From Oscillospiraceae bacterium (GTDB lineage: Bacteria; Bacillota; Clostridia; Oscillospirales; Ruminococcaceae): a stretch of DNA of 48,385 bases. The DNA is taken from contig JAFZGF010000057.1 in the NCBI GenBank assembly GCA_017555565.1, positions 1-48,385 on the forward strand. Reading direction: 5' to 3'. The position numbers and the translations under genes were made by a program. Below, piece by piece: positions 7,963 through 16,549 of this stretch (within the stretch, counting starts at the first letter, position 1; each line of letters starts with the position of its first letter). A model generated the notes under the pieces. It was not told where the DNA came from. It made no database searches and saw only the letters and a list, made by a program, of their open reading frames with translations.

Positions 7963-9117
7963 TTATATCATTGAAATCAGCATAAAGATGTAATGTGCCG
8001 CAACACCTGCGCACAGACCACCGATTGTGTGGGAAACAATGGCGTCTTTGATAAACTGACGTCTGTCCAGGGCATCCATCATTGAAATATGTGTAGACAG
8101 ATAGCCTGACCAGCACATACCCATCGCTGTGAAAACCGCAATTTCGTTCATACCTGCAGCACCTGTTTCCAGCATACGTGGAACAAGAGCCATTGCCGCA
8201 CCTGTAGCACCAAGGCTGGTGATAGGGAACGCAATGTTTGAAGGGTCTTTGAAACCAAACAGCAGGCCGGTAACCGGAGCGATAAGATCGCCGAGTTTTG
8301 GCAGAAGACCGATGCCTTCGTATGCGGCGCCTGTGTATATACCGTCTGCAGGAGCCCCAAATGTGAGAATCATAACAAAAGTACAGATACACAGAACACC
8401 TGGGATAATATCCAGGCCCAGCTGAACGCCCGTTTTGCCGCCTTCCAGAATTGCATTCAGCACGCGTTCCATAGCAGAGCCGTGAACTGTGCGCATTTCG
8501 TCAGCATTTTTCAGGTCAGCCTTGTGGCTGTGGTCCGCCTTTGATTCTTCTTTGGAAATGTTGTAGTATTTCTTTGTTTTGCCCAGCATAAGGCGAACTG
8601 AAACCACACTGCCAATGCAGGCACCCAGTACCCCCACAAGTGATGCTGTGATAATACCGTCGCCGCCAAGGCCCATCATATATGTAACAAGGATCATACC
8701 CATACCAAAGCTTGTGCCCAGGTTGCAAAGTGCAGGTACCTGGTATTCCTTGAAGTATTTTGTAAAGCTTTCTGTTTTTGCCAGGGAAAGGATGGCCGGG
8801 TTGTCTGATACAAAAGTGGACAGAATACCCAGGCTGGATGCACCAGGCAAGCCGTATATCGGGCGCATAAATGGTGAAATAAGTTTGTTGAGCAGGCTGA
8901 TAATGCCAAATTCTGCCATAAGATTTGACAGTGCCCCTGTTACAACGGATATTGCCATAATGAAAAACACTGTGTTTAGAAGCAGGTCGTGCGCTGTATT
9001 CATAATTGTGTTGAACAGGTTACCAATGCCCATAATGCTGCCCAGGGCACCAAAACCACCGAACACAACAAAAAGAACAACAAAAGTTTCCAGTCCTACT
9101 GCTTTTTTCTGTTTCAT
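7963..9117 (-). CDS. Nucleoside-recognition (Gate) domain membrane protein, CD0519/CD1768-like
   Basis: 384 residues with about ten hydrophobic segments. The segments SLGILSTFVSDNPAILS and GFKDPSNIAFPITSLGATG look like the paired helix-breaking regions of the Gate (nucleoside recognition) superfamily, whose members include transporters and spore proteins. I recall a clostridial family named after C. difficile CD0519/CD1768. A central hydrophilic loop (about residues 190-225) is rich in Lys, Asp and His. Start: the ATG at 9117 has AGAGGA 5 bases upstream. A 102-residue upstream extension in the same frame is rejected, because it crosses the divergent promoter region. The substrate is unknown. 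Confidence 0.75.
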   Translation of the reverse strand: MKQKKAVGLETFVVLFVVFGGFGALGSIMGIGNLFNTIMNTAHDLLLNTVFFIMAISVVTGALSNLMAEFGIISLLNKLISPFMRPIYGLPGASSLGILSTFVSDNPAILSLAKTESFTKYFKEYQVPALCNLGTSFGMGMILVTYMMGLGGDGIITASLVGVLGACIGSVVSVRLMLGKTKKYYNISKEESKADHSHKADLKNADEMRTVHGSAMERVLNAILEGGKTGVQLGLDIIPGVLCICTFVMILTFGAPADGIYTGAAYEGIGLLPKLGDLIAPVTGLLFGFKDPSNIAFPITSLGATGAAMALVPRMLETGAAGMNEIAVFTAMGMCWSGYLSTHISMMDALDRRQFIKDAIVSHTIGGLCAGVAAHYIFMLISMI

Positions 9118-9295
9118 ATAATCCTCTTTATTTTTTATAGTCTGCATTTTAGAATACCATATTTTCCCTTGTATTTCAACAAAATTATATAATAAAATCA
9201 ATATTATCTGTTTTTTGATATTACTTGTAACAACTTGAAGAACAACTGTTTTTCTGTTAAGATTATATGTACTGATAAAATATAGGGAGAAGATT

Positions 9296-9952
9296 ATGCA
9301 GAATAAATTAAGAGAAAAAATGATGGAGCTTGGCGTAAGCGATGTAGGATTCTGCCAGGTGGAAGACGGTGTAGGCGGGCTGAAAAACGCAATGAGCATT
9401 GTGATAAAACTGTCTGATGCCATTATAGATGAAATTCAGGACTCCCCTACCCATACATACTTCAACCATTATCGCACAGTAAACTTTTTTATAGACCAGT
9501 GCCTTCTGCAAGCAGGACTGCTGCTGGAGAAAAACGGATATAAGTTCATAACCGTTGCCGCCAGCCAGAGTATAAATGATGAAGGCTGGAACTACCGCGG
9601 CAGATATTCACACAAAGCCATTGCCCGCCAGGCCGGGCTGGGCAGTATCGGCAACTCTGCCCTGTTCCTGCACAAAGAGTATGGCACAAGGGTGCGTCTG
9701 GGTACAATTTTTACCGACTGTGAATTTGAAAATCCAAAAGAACTGCCTCCAAGCCCTTGCACACACTGCAACATCTGCAAAGAAATGTGCCCAAGTGGTG
9801 CTATCAGCGGTAAGAACTGGGAAGTTGGTATGGAAAGAGAAGAATTTTTCAACGCTGACAAATGTTCCAACCATATGAAAAAGCGGTATAAACACATCGG
9901 CCGCGGTGCAGTGTGCGGTCTGTGCATTAAATACTGCCCGATGAACAAATAA
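9296..9952 (+). CDS. QueG-like 4Fe-4S double-cluster protein
   Basis: 218 residues. The C-terminal half holds two cysteine sets, CTHCNICKEMCP and CGLCIKYCP, as in the two-cluster domain of epoxyqueuosine reductase (QueG) and reductive dehalogenases. The segment AGLGSIGNSALFLHKEYG matches the QueG region. It is much shorter than QueG (about 350 residues) and its N-terminal cobalamin-binding part is reduced, so it is probably a paralog of unknown substrate. Start: ATG with AGGGAG upstream. The acyl-ACP thioesterase gene follows after 16 bases, so the two are probably co-transcribed. No queuosine genes are nearby. Confidence 0.75.
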   Translation: MQNKLREKMMELGVSDVGFCQVEDGVGGLKNAMSIVIKLSDAIIDEIQDSPTHTYFNHYRTVNFFIDQCLLQAGLLLEKNGYKFITVAASQSINDEGWNYRGRYSHKAIARQAGLGSIGNSALFLHKEYGTRVRLGTIFTDCEFENPKELPPSPCTHCNICKEMCPSGAISGKNWEVGMEREEFFNADKCSNHMKKRYKHIGRGAVCGLCIKYCPMNK

Positions 9953-9968
9953 TATCGCGAGGCATAAT

Positions 9969-10697
9969 ATGGACAATAAACTGACAAAAGATATAAGAAT
10001 ACCTGTAAGTCTGTGTGACCATACCGGCCATCTTGATATTCCAGGATTTTTTACAATTTTTATGGATATGGCATCTGAACACGCCACAGACATAAATATA
10101 GGAATGGATAATCTGGGTGAAAAGGGACTGATATGGCTGGCTGTAAAAAGCAAATTCAGATTTTATTCAAAGCCAAAAATGTTCAGTACAGTTACTGCCA
10201 CCACCTGGCCGGCAGAACCTGCAAGAATAAGAGCCGACCGACTGTACAAAATGGAACAGGACGGCCAGCTTATAGCCGAAGGCAAAAACGAATGGGCAAT
10301 ATTCCACCCGGAAAGTGGCAAACTGGTAAAATTTGCCGAAGTATACCCTGCAGATTTTATCCACTGGGATGAAATTGTGTGTGAAGGACGGTATGCAAAA
10401 CTGAAAGACAATTTTGAAGACGCTGAAGAAATCGGTCGATACAAAGTCGCCAGCGGCGACCTGGACACCAGCCGCCATATGAACAACGTGGAGTATCTTA
10501 AGGTTATCTTCTCTGCGTTCACCTCTTTACAGCTGGAAGAAATGGATGTGGCGGAAATACACATAACCTATAAAAACCAGTGCTATGAAGGCGAGGAGCT
10601 GGTGCTGAAAAGAAAAATCAGCGAAGATGGATGTGAAATAGGTATTATCAAAGCTGACGGCACTGCAGGGGCTATAGCAAGAATTGTAACAAAATAA
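9969..10697 (+). CDS. Acyl-ACP thioesterase (FatA/FatB family)
   Basis: 242 residues, the usual length of bacterial acyl-ACP thioesterases, with two hot-dog folds. It hydrolyses acyl-ACP to release free fatty acid and ends chain elongation. Visible signatures are DHTGHLDIPGFFTIFMDMASEHA in the N-terminal fold (around residues 17-39), IWLAVKSKFRF, and DTSRHMNNVEYL in the second fold with the catalytic Asn and His. It follows the QueG-like gene by 16 bases and ends at a strong terminator. The asp23-fakA pair (fatty acid kinase) converges on it from the other side; a shared fatty-acid theme is possible but is an inference. Confidence 0.88.
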   Translation: MDNKLTKDIRIPVSLCDHTGHLDIPGFFTIFMDMASEHATDINIGMDNLGEKGLIWLAVKSKFRFYSKPKMFSTVTATTWPAEPARIRADRLYKMEQDGQLIAEGKNEWAIFHPESGKLVKFAEVYPADFIHWDEIVCEGRYAKLKDNFEDAEEIGRYKVASGDLDTSRHMNNVEYLKVIFSAFTSLQLEEMDVAEIHITYKNQCYEGEELVLKRKISEDGCEIGIIKADGTAGAIARIVTK

Positions 10698-10708
10698 ACA
10701 TAACAAAA

Positions 10709-10740
10709 AAATCCACCTGATTTTTCAGGTGGATTTATTA
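10709..10740. terminator. Bidirectional terminator between the thioesterase gene and fakA
   Basis: Perfect 12-base arms (10709-10720 and 10725-10736) with a T4 loop. It serves both converging genes. Confidence 0.9.
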
Positions 10741-10748
10741 TTTTTTAA

Positions 10749-12416
10749 TTATTCTACAGAAATGAAGTAGTAGTAAACTGGCTGGTTGCCTTCCAGAACG
10801 GAAACTTCTGCATTTTTAGGTGCGCGTTTCTGTACTTCTTCAGCTACTTTTTCTGCTTCTTCAGCTGTTACGCCTTCGCCGTAGATGATTGTAATAAAGG
10901 AAGAATCACGTTTCATCATCTGTTTTGCAAGCTTTACTGTAGCTTTTTCTACATCTTTTTCAACGAAGGACAGTTTGCCGTTGTCCATAGCAAGAATGTC
11001 GCCGCGTTTGATTTTGTGACCTTCGAAGTCGGAGTTTCTTGCAGCAAATGTGATGGAACCTGTGGAAACACCCTGTGCAGCCATATCCATTGTTACTGCG
11101 TTGTCTTCTGCTGTAGCTTCTGGGTCGTAGTTCAGCATAGCTGTGATACCCTGTGGGATTGTTCTTGTTGGCAGAACGATTACTTTTCTGTCTGCAAGAC
11201 GAACAGACTGTTCAGCAGCCATGATGATGTTTTTGTTGTTTGGCAGTACAAATACTGTCTGTGCTGGTACAGAGTGGATAGCTTTAAGGATATCTTCTGT
11301 AGATGGGTTCATTGTCTGGCCGCCTGTTACAACAGCGTCAACACCCAGGTCTTTGAACATATTTTCCAGACCTTCACCTGCTGCTACTGCTACAAAACCG
11401 AATTTAACAGATTTGTCTACTGCTTTGTATTTGAAAACTTCGTCAGTTTTTGCAGCTTCAGCCTGTTTTTCCAGGGCTTTTGCTTCGTCAGCAAGGTCGC
11501 TTACTTTTTCAGCCATATTGGAAATTCTTACTCTTGTCAGATAGCCGTGTTTGATAGCTTCTGTCAGAGCGCGGCCTGGCTGTGATGTGTGAACATAACA
11601 TTTGATAGTTTCTTCATCATCTACAACTGTGATGTTGTCACCGATGGATTCCAGATATGCACGGATTTTTTCTTCGTTTGCTTTTTCGTTTTTGTTTACG
11701 ATAAATTCAACTCTGTATGCATTTACAACATCTTTGTCGATTTCTTTGGAGTAGATGCCTTTAGCTTCGAATTCGGAGGATTCTTCTTTTACAGTTTCTT
11801 CTGTAATCATACCTTCGCCTTTGAATACTTTCAGCATACCTTCAAAGATAAAGATGATACCCTGACCGCCTGCGTCTACAACGCCTGCTTTTTTGAGAAC
11901 AGGCAGCAGTTCTGGTGTGTTTGCAAGGGAAACTTTGGCAGCTTCTACAACTGCTGTCCACAGTTCAACTACGTCCTGAGTGTCCATTGTTTCTGCTTTT
12001 TCGCAAGCTTCACGGGCAACTGTCAGAATTGTACCTTCTGTTGGTTTCATAACTGCTTTGTATGCAGAGTCTACACCTTTTCTCAGGGCAGCTTTCAGGT
12101 CAGCAGCGTCAGCTGTTGTTTTGCCTTTCAGTGCTTTGGAGAAGCCACGGAACAGCAGGGATGAAATAACACCACTGTTACCACGTGCGCCACGCAGCAT
12201 TGCGTTTGATGTAGCGCTGGCTACTTTTTCTACTGTTGCATCGTCTGGCATAGCTTCCAGTTCTTTTTTAGCAGAACCGATAGTCATGGACATATTTGTA
12301 CCTGTGTCGCCGTCTGGAACAGGGAAAACGTTAAGTTCGTCAACTGTTGTTTTGTTGTTGATAATTGCGTTAGCGCCGGAAATAATGGCATCACGCAGCA
12401 TTTTACCAGTAATCAT
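10749..12416 (-). CDS. fakA: Fatty acid kinase catalytic subunit FakA (YloV, DAK2 domain)
   Basis: 555 residues, the full family length. In Staphylococcus, FakA phosphorylates FakB-bound fatty acids so that exogenous fatty acid can enter phospholipid synthesis. Domains in order: the N-terminal DAK2 ATP-binding domain with VPDGDTGTNM near residues 33-41 and RGARGNSGVI; a middle domain with a C-terminal VHTSQPG motif (residues about 225-310); and the C-terminal domain with VTGGQTMNPSTEDIL and LPNNKNI. The asp23 gene lies 15 bases upstream, the conserved yloU-yloV order of firmicutes. No fakB gene is nearby. The stand-alone middle-domain protein at 26.9-27.1 kb is homologous to the central part of this protein. 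Confidence 0.94.
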   Translation of the reverse strand: MITGKMLRDAIISGANAIINNKTTVDELNVFPVPDGDTGTNMSMTIGSAKKELEAMPDDATVEKVASATSNAMLRGARGNSGVISSLLFRGFSKALKGKTTADAADLKAALRKGVDSAYKAVMKPTEGTILTVAREACEKAETMDTQDVVELWTAVVEAAKVSLANTPELLPVLKKAGVVDAGGQGIIFIFEGMLKVFKGEGMITEETVKEESSEFEAKGIYSKEIDKDVVNAYRVEFIVNKNEKANEEKIRAYLESIGDNITVVDDEETIKCYVHTSQPGRALTEAIKHGYLTRVRISNMAEKVSDLADEAKALEKQAEAAKTDEVFKYKAVDKSVKFGFVAVAAGEGLENMFKDLGVDAVVTGGQTMNPSTEDILKAIHSVPAQTVFVLPNNKNIIMAAEQSVRLADRKVIVLPTRTIPQGITAMLNYDPEATAEDNAVTMDMAAQGVSTGSITFAARNSDFEGHKIKRGDILAMDNGKLSFVEKDVEKATVKLAKQMMKRDSSFITIIYGEGVTAEEAEKVAEEVQKRAPKNAEVSVLEGNQPVYYYFISVE

Positions 12417-12431
12417 TTGTTCACCTCAAAA

Positions 12432-12785
12432 TTATTCTGTAATAATGTCGTCTACTGAAACAGTGATAGATTTAACTTTCAGATTGGTTGCGTGTTCTAC
12501 AGCGTAGGATACTCTTTCTTTGATGTTGTCCACGATAGTAGCGATGTTTACACCGTAAATAACTTTGATATGCAGGTCGATAACCAGCTGACCTTCATCT
12601 TCACTTACAACAACGCCTTTTTCAGGAATGTCTGAGCCGAAAACAACTGCTCTCAGGCCATCTTTAGGACCGGCAACGCTCATACCTGCAACGCCGTAAC
12701 AGCTTGTGATAGCATTGCCTACAAGACCTGCAAAGTAATCGTTTGTAAGGATAACTTTACCCTGTGGGTTGTAAATATTAATCAT
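12432..12785 (-). CDS. Asp23/Gls24 family protein (YloU)
   Basis: 117 residues. The Asp23/Gls24 fold (DUF322) is shown by IRVIYGVNIATIV-like and VEHATNLKVKSITVSVDDI-like segments; here the first reads IKVIYGVNIATIVDNIKERV. Members are associated with the cell envelope and alkaline stress in other firmicutes, and yloU precedes fakA almost universally. I start at 12785 (MINIYNPQG), which has AAGGAG 9 bases upstream. An in-frame ATG at 12875 would add 30 residues that do not look like the family. It is the first gene of asp23-fakA. Confidence 0.88.
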   Translation of the reverse strand: MINIYNPQGKVILTNDYFAGLVGNAITSCYGVAGMSVAGPKDGLRAVVFGSDIPEKGVVVSEDEGQLVIDLHIKVIYGVNIATIVDNIKERVSYAVEHATNLKVKSITVSVDDIITE

Positions 12786-12888
12786 AACAAAAAGCTCCTT
12801 TTCTGCAAAACATATATTGCTTATAGAATTTGCTATTAGTTTGCATTTAATAAGATTACGGGCATATAAACCCATAATAATTTCTAAT

Positions 12889-12917
12889 ATTATAACTCAA
12901 AAACTCTGTTCTGTATA
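12889..12917 (-). promoter_or_regulatory. Probable promoter of asp23-fakA
   Basis: Minus strand: TATACA, 17-base spacer, TATAAT (-10 at 12889-12894). The -35 is weak. Confidence 0.45.
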
Positions 12918-13036
12918 TACTTTTGAAATTTTTTTATTAAATAAAACAATTATTTCTTAATTTTCTACCCAAAAATAGCTATATTGCTTAAAAAATAATA
13001 TTAAGTAGTTTTCAAAACTATATCCACATTGTTAAA

Positions 13037-13062
13037 AAAAGGACAGCAGTTGCTGTCCTTTT
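13037..13062 (-). terminator. Terminator of nadE
   Basis: Perfect 12-base arms (13037-13048 and 13051-13062) with a run of T on the minus-strand side. Confidence 0.9.
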
Positions 13063-13068
13063 AATCGG

Positions 13069-14742
13069 TTATTTACCTAAATAATGGTTGAAAACACCCA
13101 TGGAAGAATCGCTTGGTACGCCTCTGTCCAATCCATTGAGATGAACGTGGGTAAGGGCTGCGCCTTCAGGTGCACAGCTGCGTTTGAACTGGCCGGTGAT
13201 AAAGCGACGGCAGAGCATTTCGGCCTTGTCACGCAGATAGGATGCACCGAATTCGCCCTCAAACACACAGCTGGCGCGCTGTGCCATTTCGATAGGTGAC
13301 ATTTTTGCTACAACAAAACAGTAGATAAAGAAATCTATCAGTTTGTATGGAGCAAGGATTTCTTCGGTTTTCTGCAGGATTTCGCCGCCGTGTGGCACAA
13401 GTTCCGGACTGACTGGAATATTGAGAATGTCTGTAATTGGCTGTGCGGCAGATTTCATATTGTCCAGCTGAATAATATGTGGCAGTATGGTGCGGATAAC
13501 AGTTTTTGACACACTGCTGTTTACATTGTAGCTGGCCAGGTGGTCGCCACCGTAGGTGGAGAAGCCCAATGCCTCTTCACTTAAATCCCCTGTTCCTATC
13601 ATAATGCCGCCAATGGCATTGGCAAGGTTGAGCCCGTAAAGAGTTCTCATTCTGGCCTGTACATTTTCAAAGGTTACGTCCGGAGTTTTACCGTCGTGGC
13701 CGATATCCAGCAAGGCCTGGTGGGCTGATTTTGTAATATCGATAAGTTCAAAGTCAAGACCAAGACTTTCCACCAGCTGCTGTGCCAGGCTTTTTGTTGT
13801 ATTTGATGTGCCAAAGCCAGGCATAGAGATAGCGCGGATGCCTTTGCGGTCAATGCCCATAAGGTCAAAGGCATTTACAGTAACCAGCAATGCCAGGGCG
13901 CTGTCCAGACCACCGCTGACAGCCACAACAGCTTTTTTACAGTTGATGTTGGACATACGGGCAGCCAGCGCCACTGCCTGCAGATGGAACAGGTCCAGGC
14001 TGTATTCCTTTTCGTCTATCTGTTTTGGAATAAGCGGATTCTGGTTGAAAGCAATGTCAAAATCAAGGCGTGGCAGGTTGTACAGCATTCTGCTGCCCTG
14101 ACAGCCTTTTTCAATATCAAAACATTTTTCCTTTTCTATAAATTCAGAAAGTGTGCGGGTGAATACAGTTTCTTTGCTGCTTATACAGGCAACTGCAGGC
14201 AGATAAACGTCCGGATGTGATGTAAAGCCGTAGCCACCAAGGTTTGCAACAACAGTCCGTCCTGTGCCAGTCTGCACCGCTGACAGCATATCCTTCAGCA
14301 GATGGCGTGTGCCAGCCAGCACCGGAGCACTTTCTGTAAGAATTATGCAATCGGCATAAATATCTGCTGCTTTCCGGCGCAGTTCTTCTGCTGATGAGAA
14401 AGCAACAAAGCTGATGCCATCTATTTCAAATTTTTCGGCATCCGGCTGTTTTTCACCTTTGTACAATGCCATTTCAAAGCCGTTTCTTGTGTGTAAATCA
14501 GCAAGAATATACATATCCGGATTGGACTTTGCCAGACTTTCCACTGTCTGTCTGTAGAGAGTGGTCACATAATGGGCATCGGCCAGCAGGCCCAGCTGCA
14601 CACCGGTAAGGAATCCCTGTGGAAAAACCACCAGCTGTGCTCCACTTTCCCTGGCTTTGTCAATCTCTGTCTGGGCATTAACTGCATTGTTTTTTATATC
14701 CAGCGGTTTGGATTTACCGCCTGCCAAATAAACTTTCAACAT
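13069..14742 (-). CDS. nadE: NAD+ synthase with degenerate amidase domain
   Basis: 557 residues. The C-terminal domain is an intact N-type ATP pyrophosphatase: PP-loop SGGLDSA at residues 276-282, then GTGDLSEEALGFSTYGGD. It adenylates nicotinate adenine dinucleotide and amidates it to NAD+. The N-terminal part (about 260 residues) aligns with the nitrilase-type glutaminase domain but looks shortened. The catalytic Glu position reads VVFPQGFLTG (Gln42), the expected Cys of the ICED-type motif reads VAFSSAEE, and no YRK-type Lys segment is obvious. The enzyme may therefore be ammonia-dependent. Start: AGAGGTG 8 bases before the ATG. It diverges from the lrp gene. Confidence 0.9.
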   Translation of the reverse strand: MLKVYLAGGKSKPLDIKNNAVNAQTEIDKARESGAQLVVFPQGFLTGVQLGLLADAHYVTTLYRQTVESLAKSNPDMYILADLHTRNGFEMALYKGEKQPDAEKFEIDGISFVAFSSAEELRRKAADIYADCIILTESAPVLAGTRHLLKDMLSAVQTGTGRTVVANLGGYGFTSHPDVYLPAVACISSKETVFTRTLSEFIEKEKCFDIEKGCQGSRMLYNLPRLDFDIAFNQNPLIPKQIDEKEYSLDLFHLQAVALAARMSNINCKKAVVAVSGGLDSALALLVTVNAFDLMGIDRKGIRAISMPGFGTSNTTKSLAQQLVESLGLDFELIDITKSAHQALLDIGHDGKTPDVTFENVQARMRTLYGLNLANAIGGIMIGTGDLSEEALGFSTYGGDHLASYNVNSSVSKTVIRTILPHIIQLDNMKSAAQPITDILNIPVSPELVPHGGEILQKTEEILAPYKLIDFFIYCFVVAKMSPIEMAQRASCVFEGEFGASYLRDKAEMLCRRFITGQFKRSCAPEGAALTHVHLNGLDRGVPSDSSMGVFNHYLGK

Positions 14743-14774
14743 AACAACACCTCTGTGTTAAAAACTTTTCTATG

Positions 14775-14809
14775 TGGTAATTTTACCATACTATAATTAT
14801 TATTTTCAA
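14775..14809 (-). promoter_or_regulatory. Putative nadE promoter with palindrome over the -10
   Basis: Minus strand: TTGAAA (14804-14809), 18-base spacer, TAAAAT (14780-14785). A TGGTAA-TT-TTACCA inverted repeat (14775-14788) covers the -10 and could be an operator. I cannot match it to a known NAD regulator site. Confidence 0.4.
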
Positions 14810-14828
14810 TAATGAGCCATTATTTATG

Positions 14829-14857
14829 TTGAAATATTACAAAAAAATAAGTATAAT
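14829..14857 (+). promoter_or_regulatory. Sigma-A promoter of the lrp-aminotransferase operon
   Basis: TTGAAA (14829-14834), 17-base spacer, TATAAT (14852-14857). Confidence 0.7.
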
Positions 14858-14889
14858 TATTAATATTTATAATTGAGATGGAGAATATT

Positions 14890-15369
14890 ATGGAACAGCT
14901 TCTTAAACTTATTGAAACAAATCCTACCCTCAGCCCAAAACAGCTGGCTGTAATGCTGAACAGAGATGAACAGCAGGTAAAGGATATGATAGATGACTGC
15001 ACTGCAAAAGGCATTATCAAAGGCTACAGAGCTATTATTGACTGGGAAAAAACAGAAAGAGCAATGGTAAAAGCCCTGATTGAACTGAAAGTTACACCTA
15101 AAAAAGGCAGAGGCTTTGACGAAATTGCCATGGCAATAGCATCTATGGACGAAGTTGAAGGTGTTACACTGATGAGTGGCGGCTATGACCTGCTGGTTGA
15201 AATCAAGGCAAAATCTTTCCAGGAAATCGCTATGTTTGTTTTCAAAAGACTGTCCCCAATGGACGATGTAAACGAAACAGCTACACATTTTGTGCTGCGC
15301 CCATACAAGCAGGCAGGTATAATTTACCACGATGATGAAGAGGACGGAAGGAGTTTCGTTTCTTTATGA
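14890..15369 (+). CDS. Lrp/AsnC family transcriptional regulator
   Basis: 159 residues. An N-terminal winged helix-turn-helix (about residues 1-55: LSPKQLAVMLNRDEQQVKDMI) is followed by an Lrp/AsnC effector domain of the RAM fold (ALIELKVTPKKG, MSGGYDLLVEIKAKS). Such proteins usually bind amino acids and control amino-acid metabolism. I start at 14890, where TGGAG lies 6 bases upstream; the ATG at 14878 has no site. The gene overlaps the aminotransferase gene by four bases (ATGA), so the two are translationally coupled. The regulator probably controls or senses the amino acid handled by that enzyme. Which amino acid it is cannot be told. Confidence 0.9.
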   Translation: MEQLLKLIETNPTLSPKQLAVMLNRDEQQVKDMIDDCTAKGIIKGYRAIIDWEKTERAMVKALIELKVTPKKGRGFDEIAMAIASMDEVEGVTLMSGGYDLLVEIKAKSFQEIAMFVFKRLSPMDDVNETATHFVLRPYKQAGIIYHDDEEDGRSFVSL

Positions 15370-16544
15370 TAGATTACAACAAATATCTCAACAAGACTAT
15401 AAGGGAAATTCCTCTTTCGCCTATTGAAAAGATTTCTCTTATGGCTGCACAGACCAAGGACTGTATCCTGCTGGGCGTTGGTGAGCCGGACTTCCGCACT
15501 CCGTGGAGAATCCGCGAAGCTGGCATTCAGGCACTGGAAAAAGGCAAAACCTGGTACAGCCCTGGGCTGGGTCTGAAACCGCTGAAGCAGGCTATCTGCG
15601 ACTATCAGCGCCGCCGCTTTAAACTGGACTATAAACCTGAAGAAGTAATGGTTACAGTTGGTGGCAGTGAGGGCATTGATATGATGTTCCGCGTTATGCT
15701 GGAAGAAGGGGACGAAGTTATTCTGCCCACACCTTGCTACGTAAGCTATGACCCTATTGCAAAACTGTGTGGCGCAAAGGTTGTGGAAGTGGAACTGAAG
15801 CAGGAAAACGACTTTAAACTGACTCCGGAAGCACTGAAAGCCGCCATCACACCAAAAAGTAAAATACTTGTTCTTCCGTTCCCTGGCAACCCTACAGGTG
15901 CCATTATGGAAGAAGAAGACCTGCACGCCATTGCAGATATAATCCGCGATACTGAAATTTTTGTTATGACTGACGAAATCTATGCCGAGCTTACATATGG
16001 CCAGTATCAGCACGTTTCTTTCGCTTCCATTCCGGGAATGAAAGAAAGAACCGTGGTTATCAACGGTTTTTCAAAGGCTTATGCAATGACAGGCTGGCGC
16101 CTTGGCTATGCAATGGGCCCAAAACCTATTATTGATGCTATGAGCAAACTGCACCAGGTGGCAGTAATCTGTGCACCAACCACCAGCCAGTATGCCGCTG
16201 TAGTTGCAATGAATGAATGTGACGACGAAATCGACACAATGCGCCGCAGTTATGATATGCGCCGCCGTTTTCTTATAAACGAGCTGAACAGCATAGGGCT
16301 GAACTGTTACAATGCCCAGGGTGCTTTCTATGTATTTGCAGATATTTCCTGCACAGGTATGACCAGCGAAGAGTTCTGCGTAAACCTGCTGCAGAAAAAC
16401 CGCGTGGCTGTTATTCCTGGCAACGCTTTCGGCAAAGCCGGTGAAGGTTTTGTAAGAATTTCCTATTCCTACTCTCTCGACCATCTGATGGAGGCCACAA
16501 AGCGTATCGGGGAATTTATGGAAAACCTGCGAAAAGAAGCATAA
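15366..16544 (+). CDS. PLP-dependent aminotransferase, class I/II
   Basis: 392 residues, fold type I aminotransferase, cytoplasmic. Visible motifs: GVGEPDF near residue 37, YSPGLGL (substrate loop), FPGNPTGA near 172-179, DEIYAEL near 203-209, and the PLP Lys237 in GFSKAYAMTGWRLGY. The sequence is close to the PatA/AspC-like subgroup that acts on aspartate, aromatic amino acids or N-acetyl-diaminopimelate; the exact substrate cannot be decided. It overlaps the upstream Lrp-type gene by four bases, and the DUF362 gene follows after 5 bases, so the three are probably one operon. Confidence 0.92.
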   Translation: MIDYNKYLNKTIREIPLSPIEKISLMAAQTKDCILLGVGEPDFRTPWRIREAGIQALEKGKTWYSPGLGLKPLKQAICDYQRRRFKLDYKPEEVMVTVGGSEGIDMMFRVMLEEGDEVILPTPCYVSYDPIAKLCGAKVVEVELKQENDFKLTPEALKAAITPKSKILVLPFPGNPTGAIMEEEDLHAIADIIRDTEIFVMTDEIYAELTYGQYQHVSFASIPGMKERTVVINGFSKAYAMTGWRLGYAMGPKPIIDAMSKLHQVAVICAPTTSQYAAVVAMNECDDEIDTMRRSYDMRRRFLINELNSIGLNCYNAQGAFYVFADISCTGMTSEEFCVNLLQKNRVAVIPGNAFGKAGEGFVRISYSYSLDHLMEATKRIGEFMENLRKEA

Positions 16545-16549
16545 ACATT

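Noticed and set aside
9118-9423. 102-residue N-terminal extension of the gate-domain membrane protein
   Set aside because: It would run through the divergent promoter region and overlap the QueG-like gene; the ATG at 9117 has a proper ribosome site.
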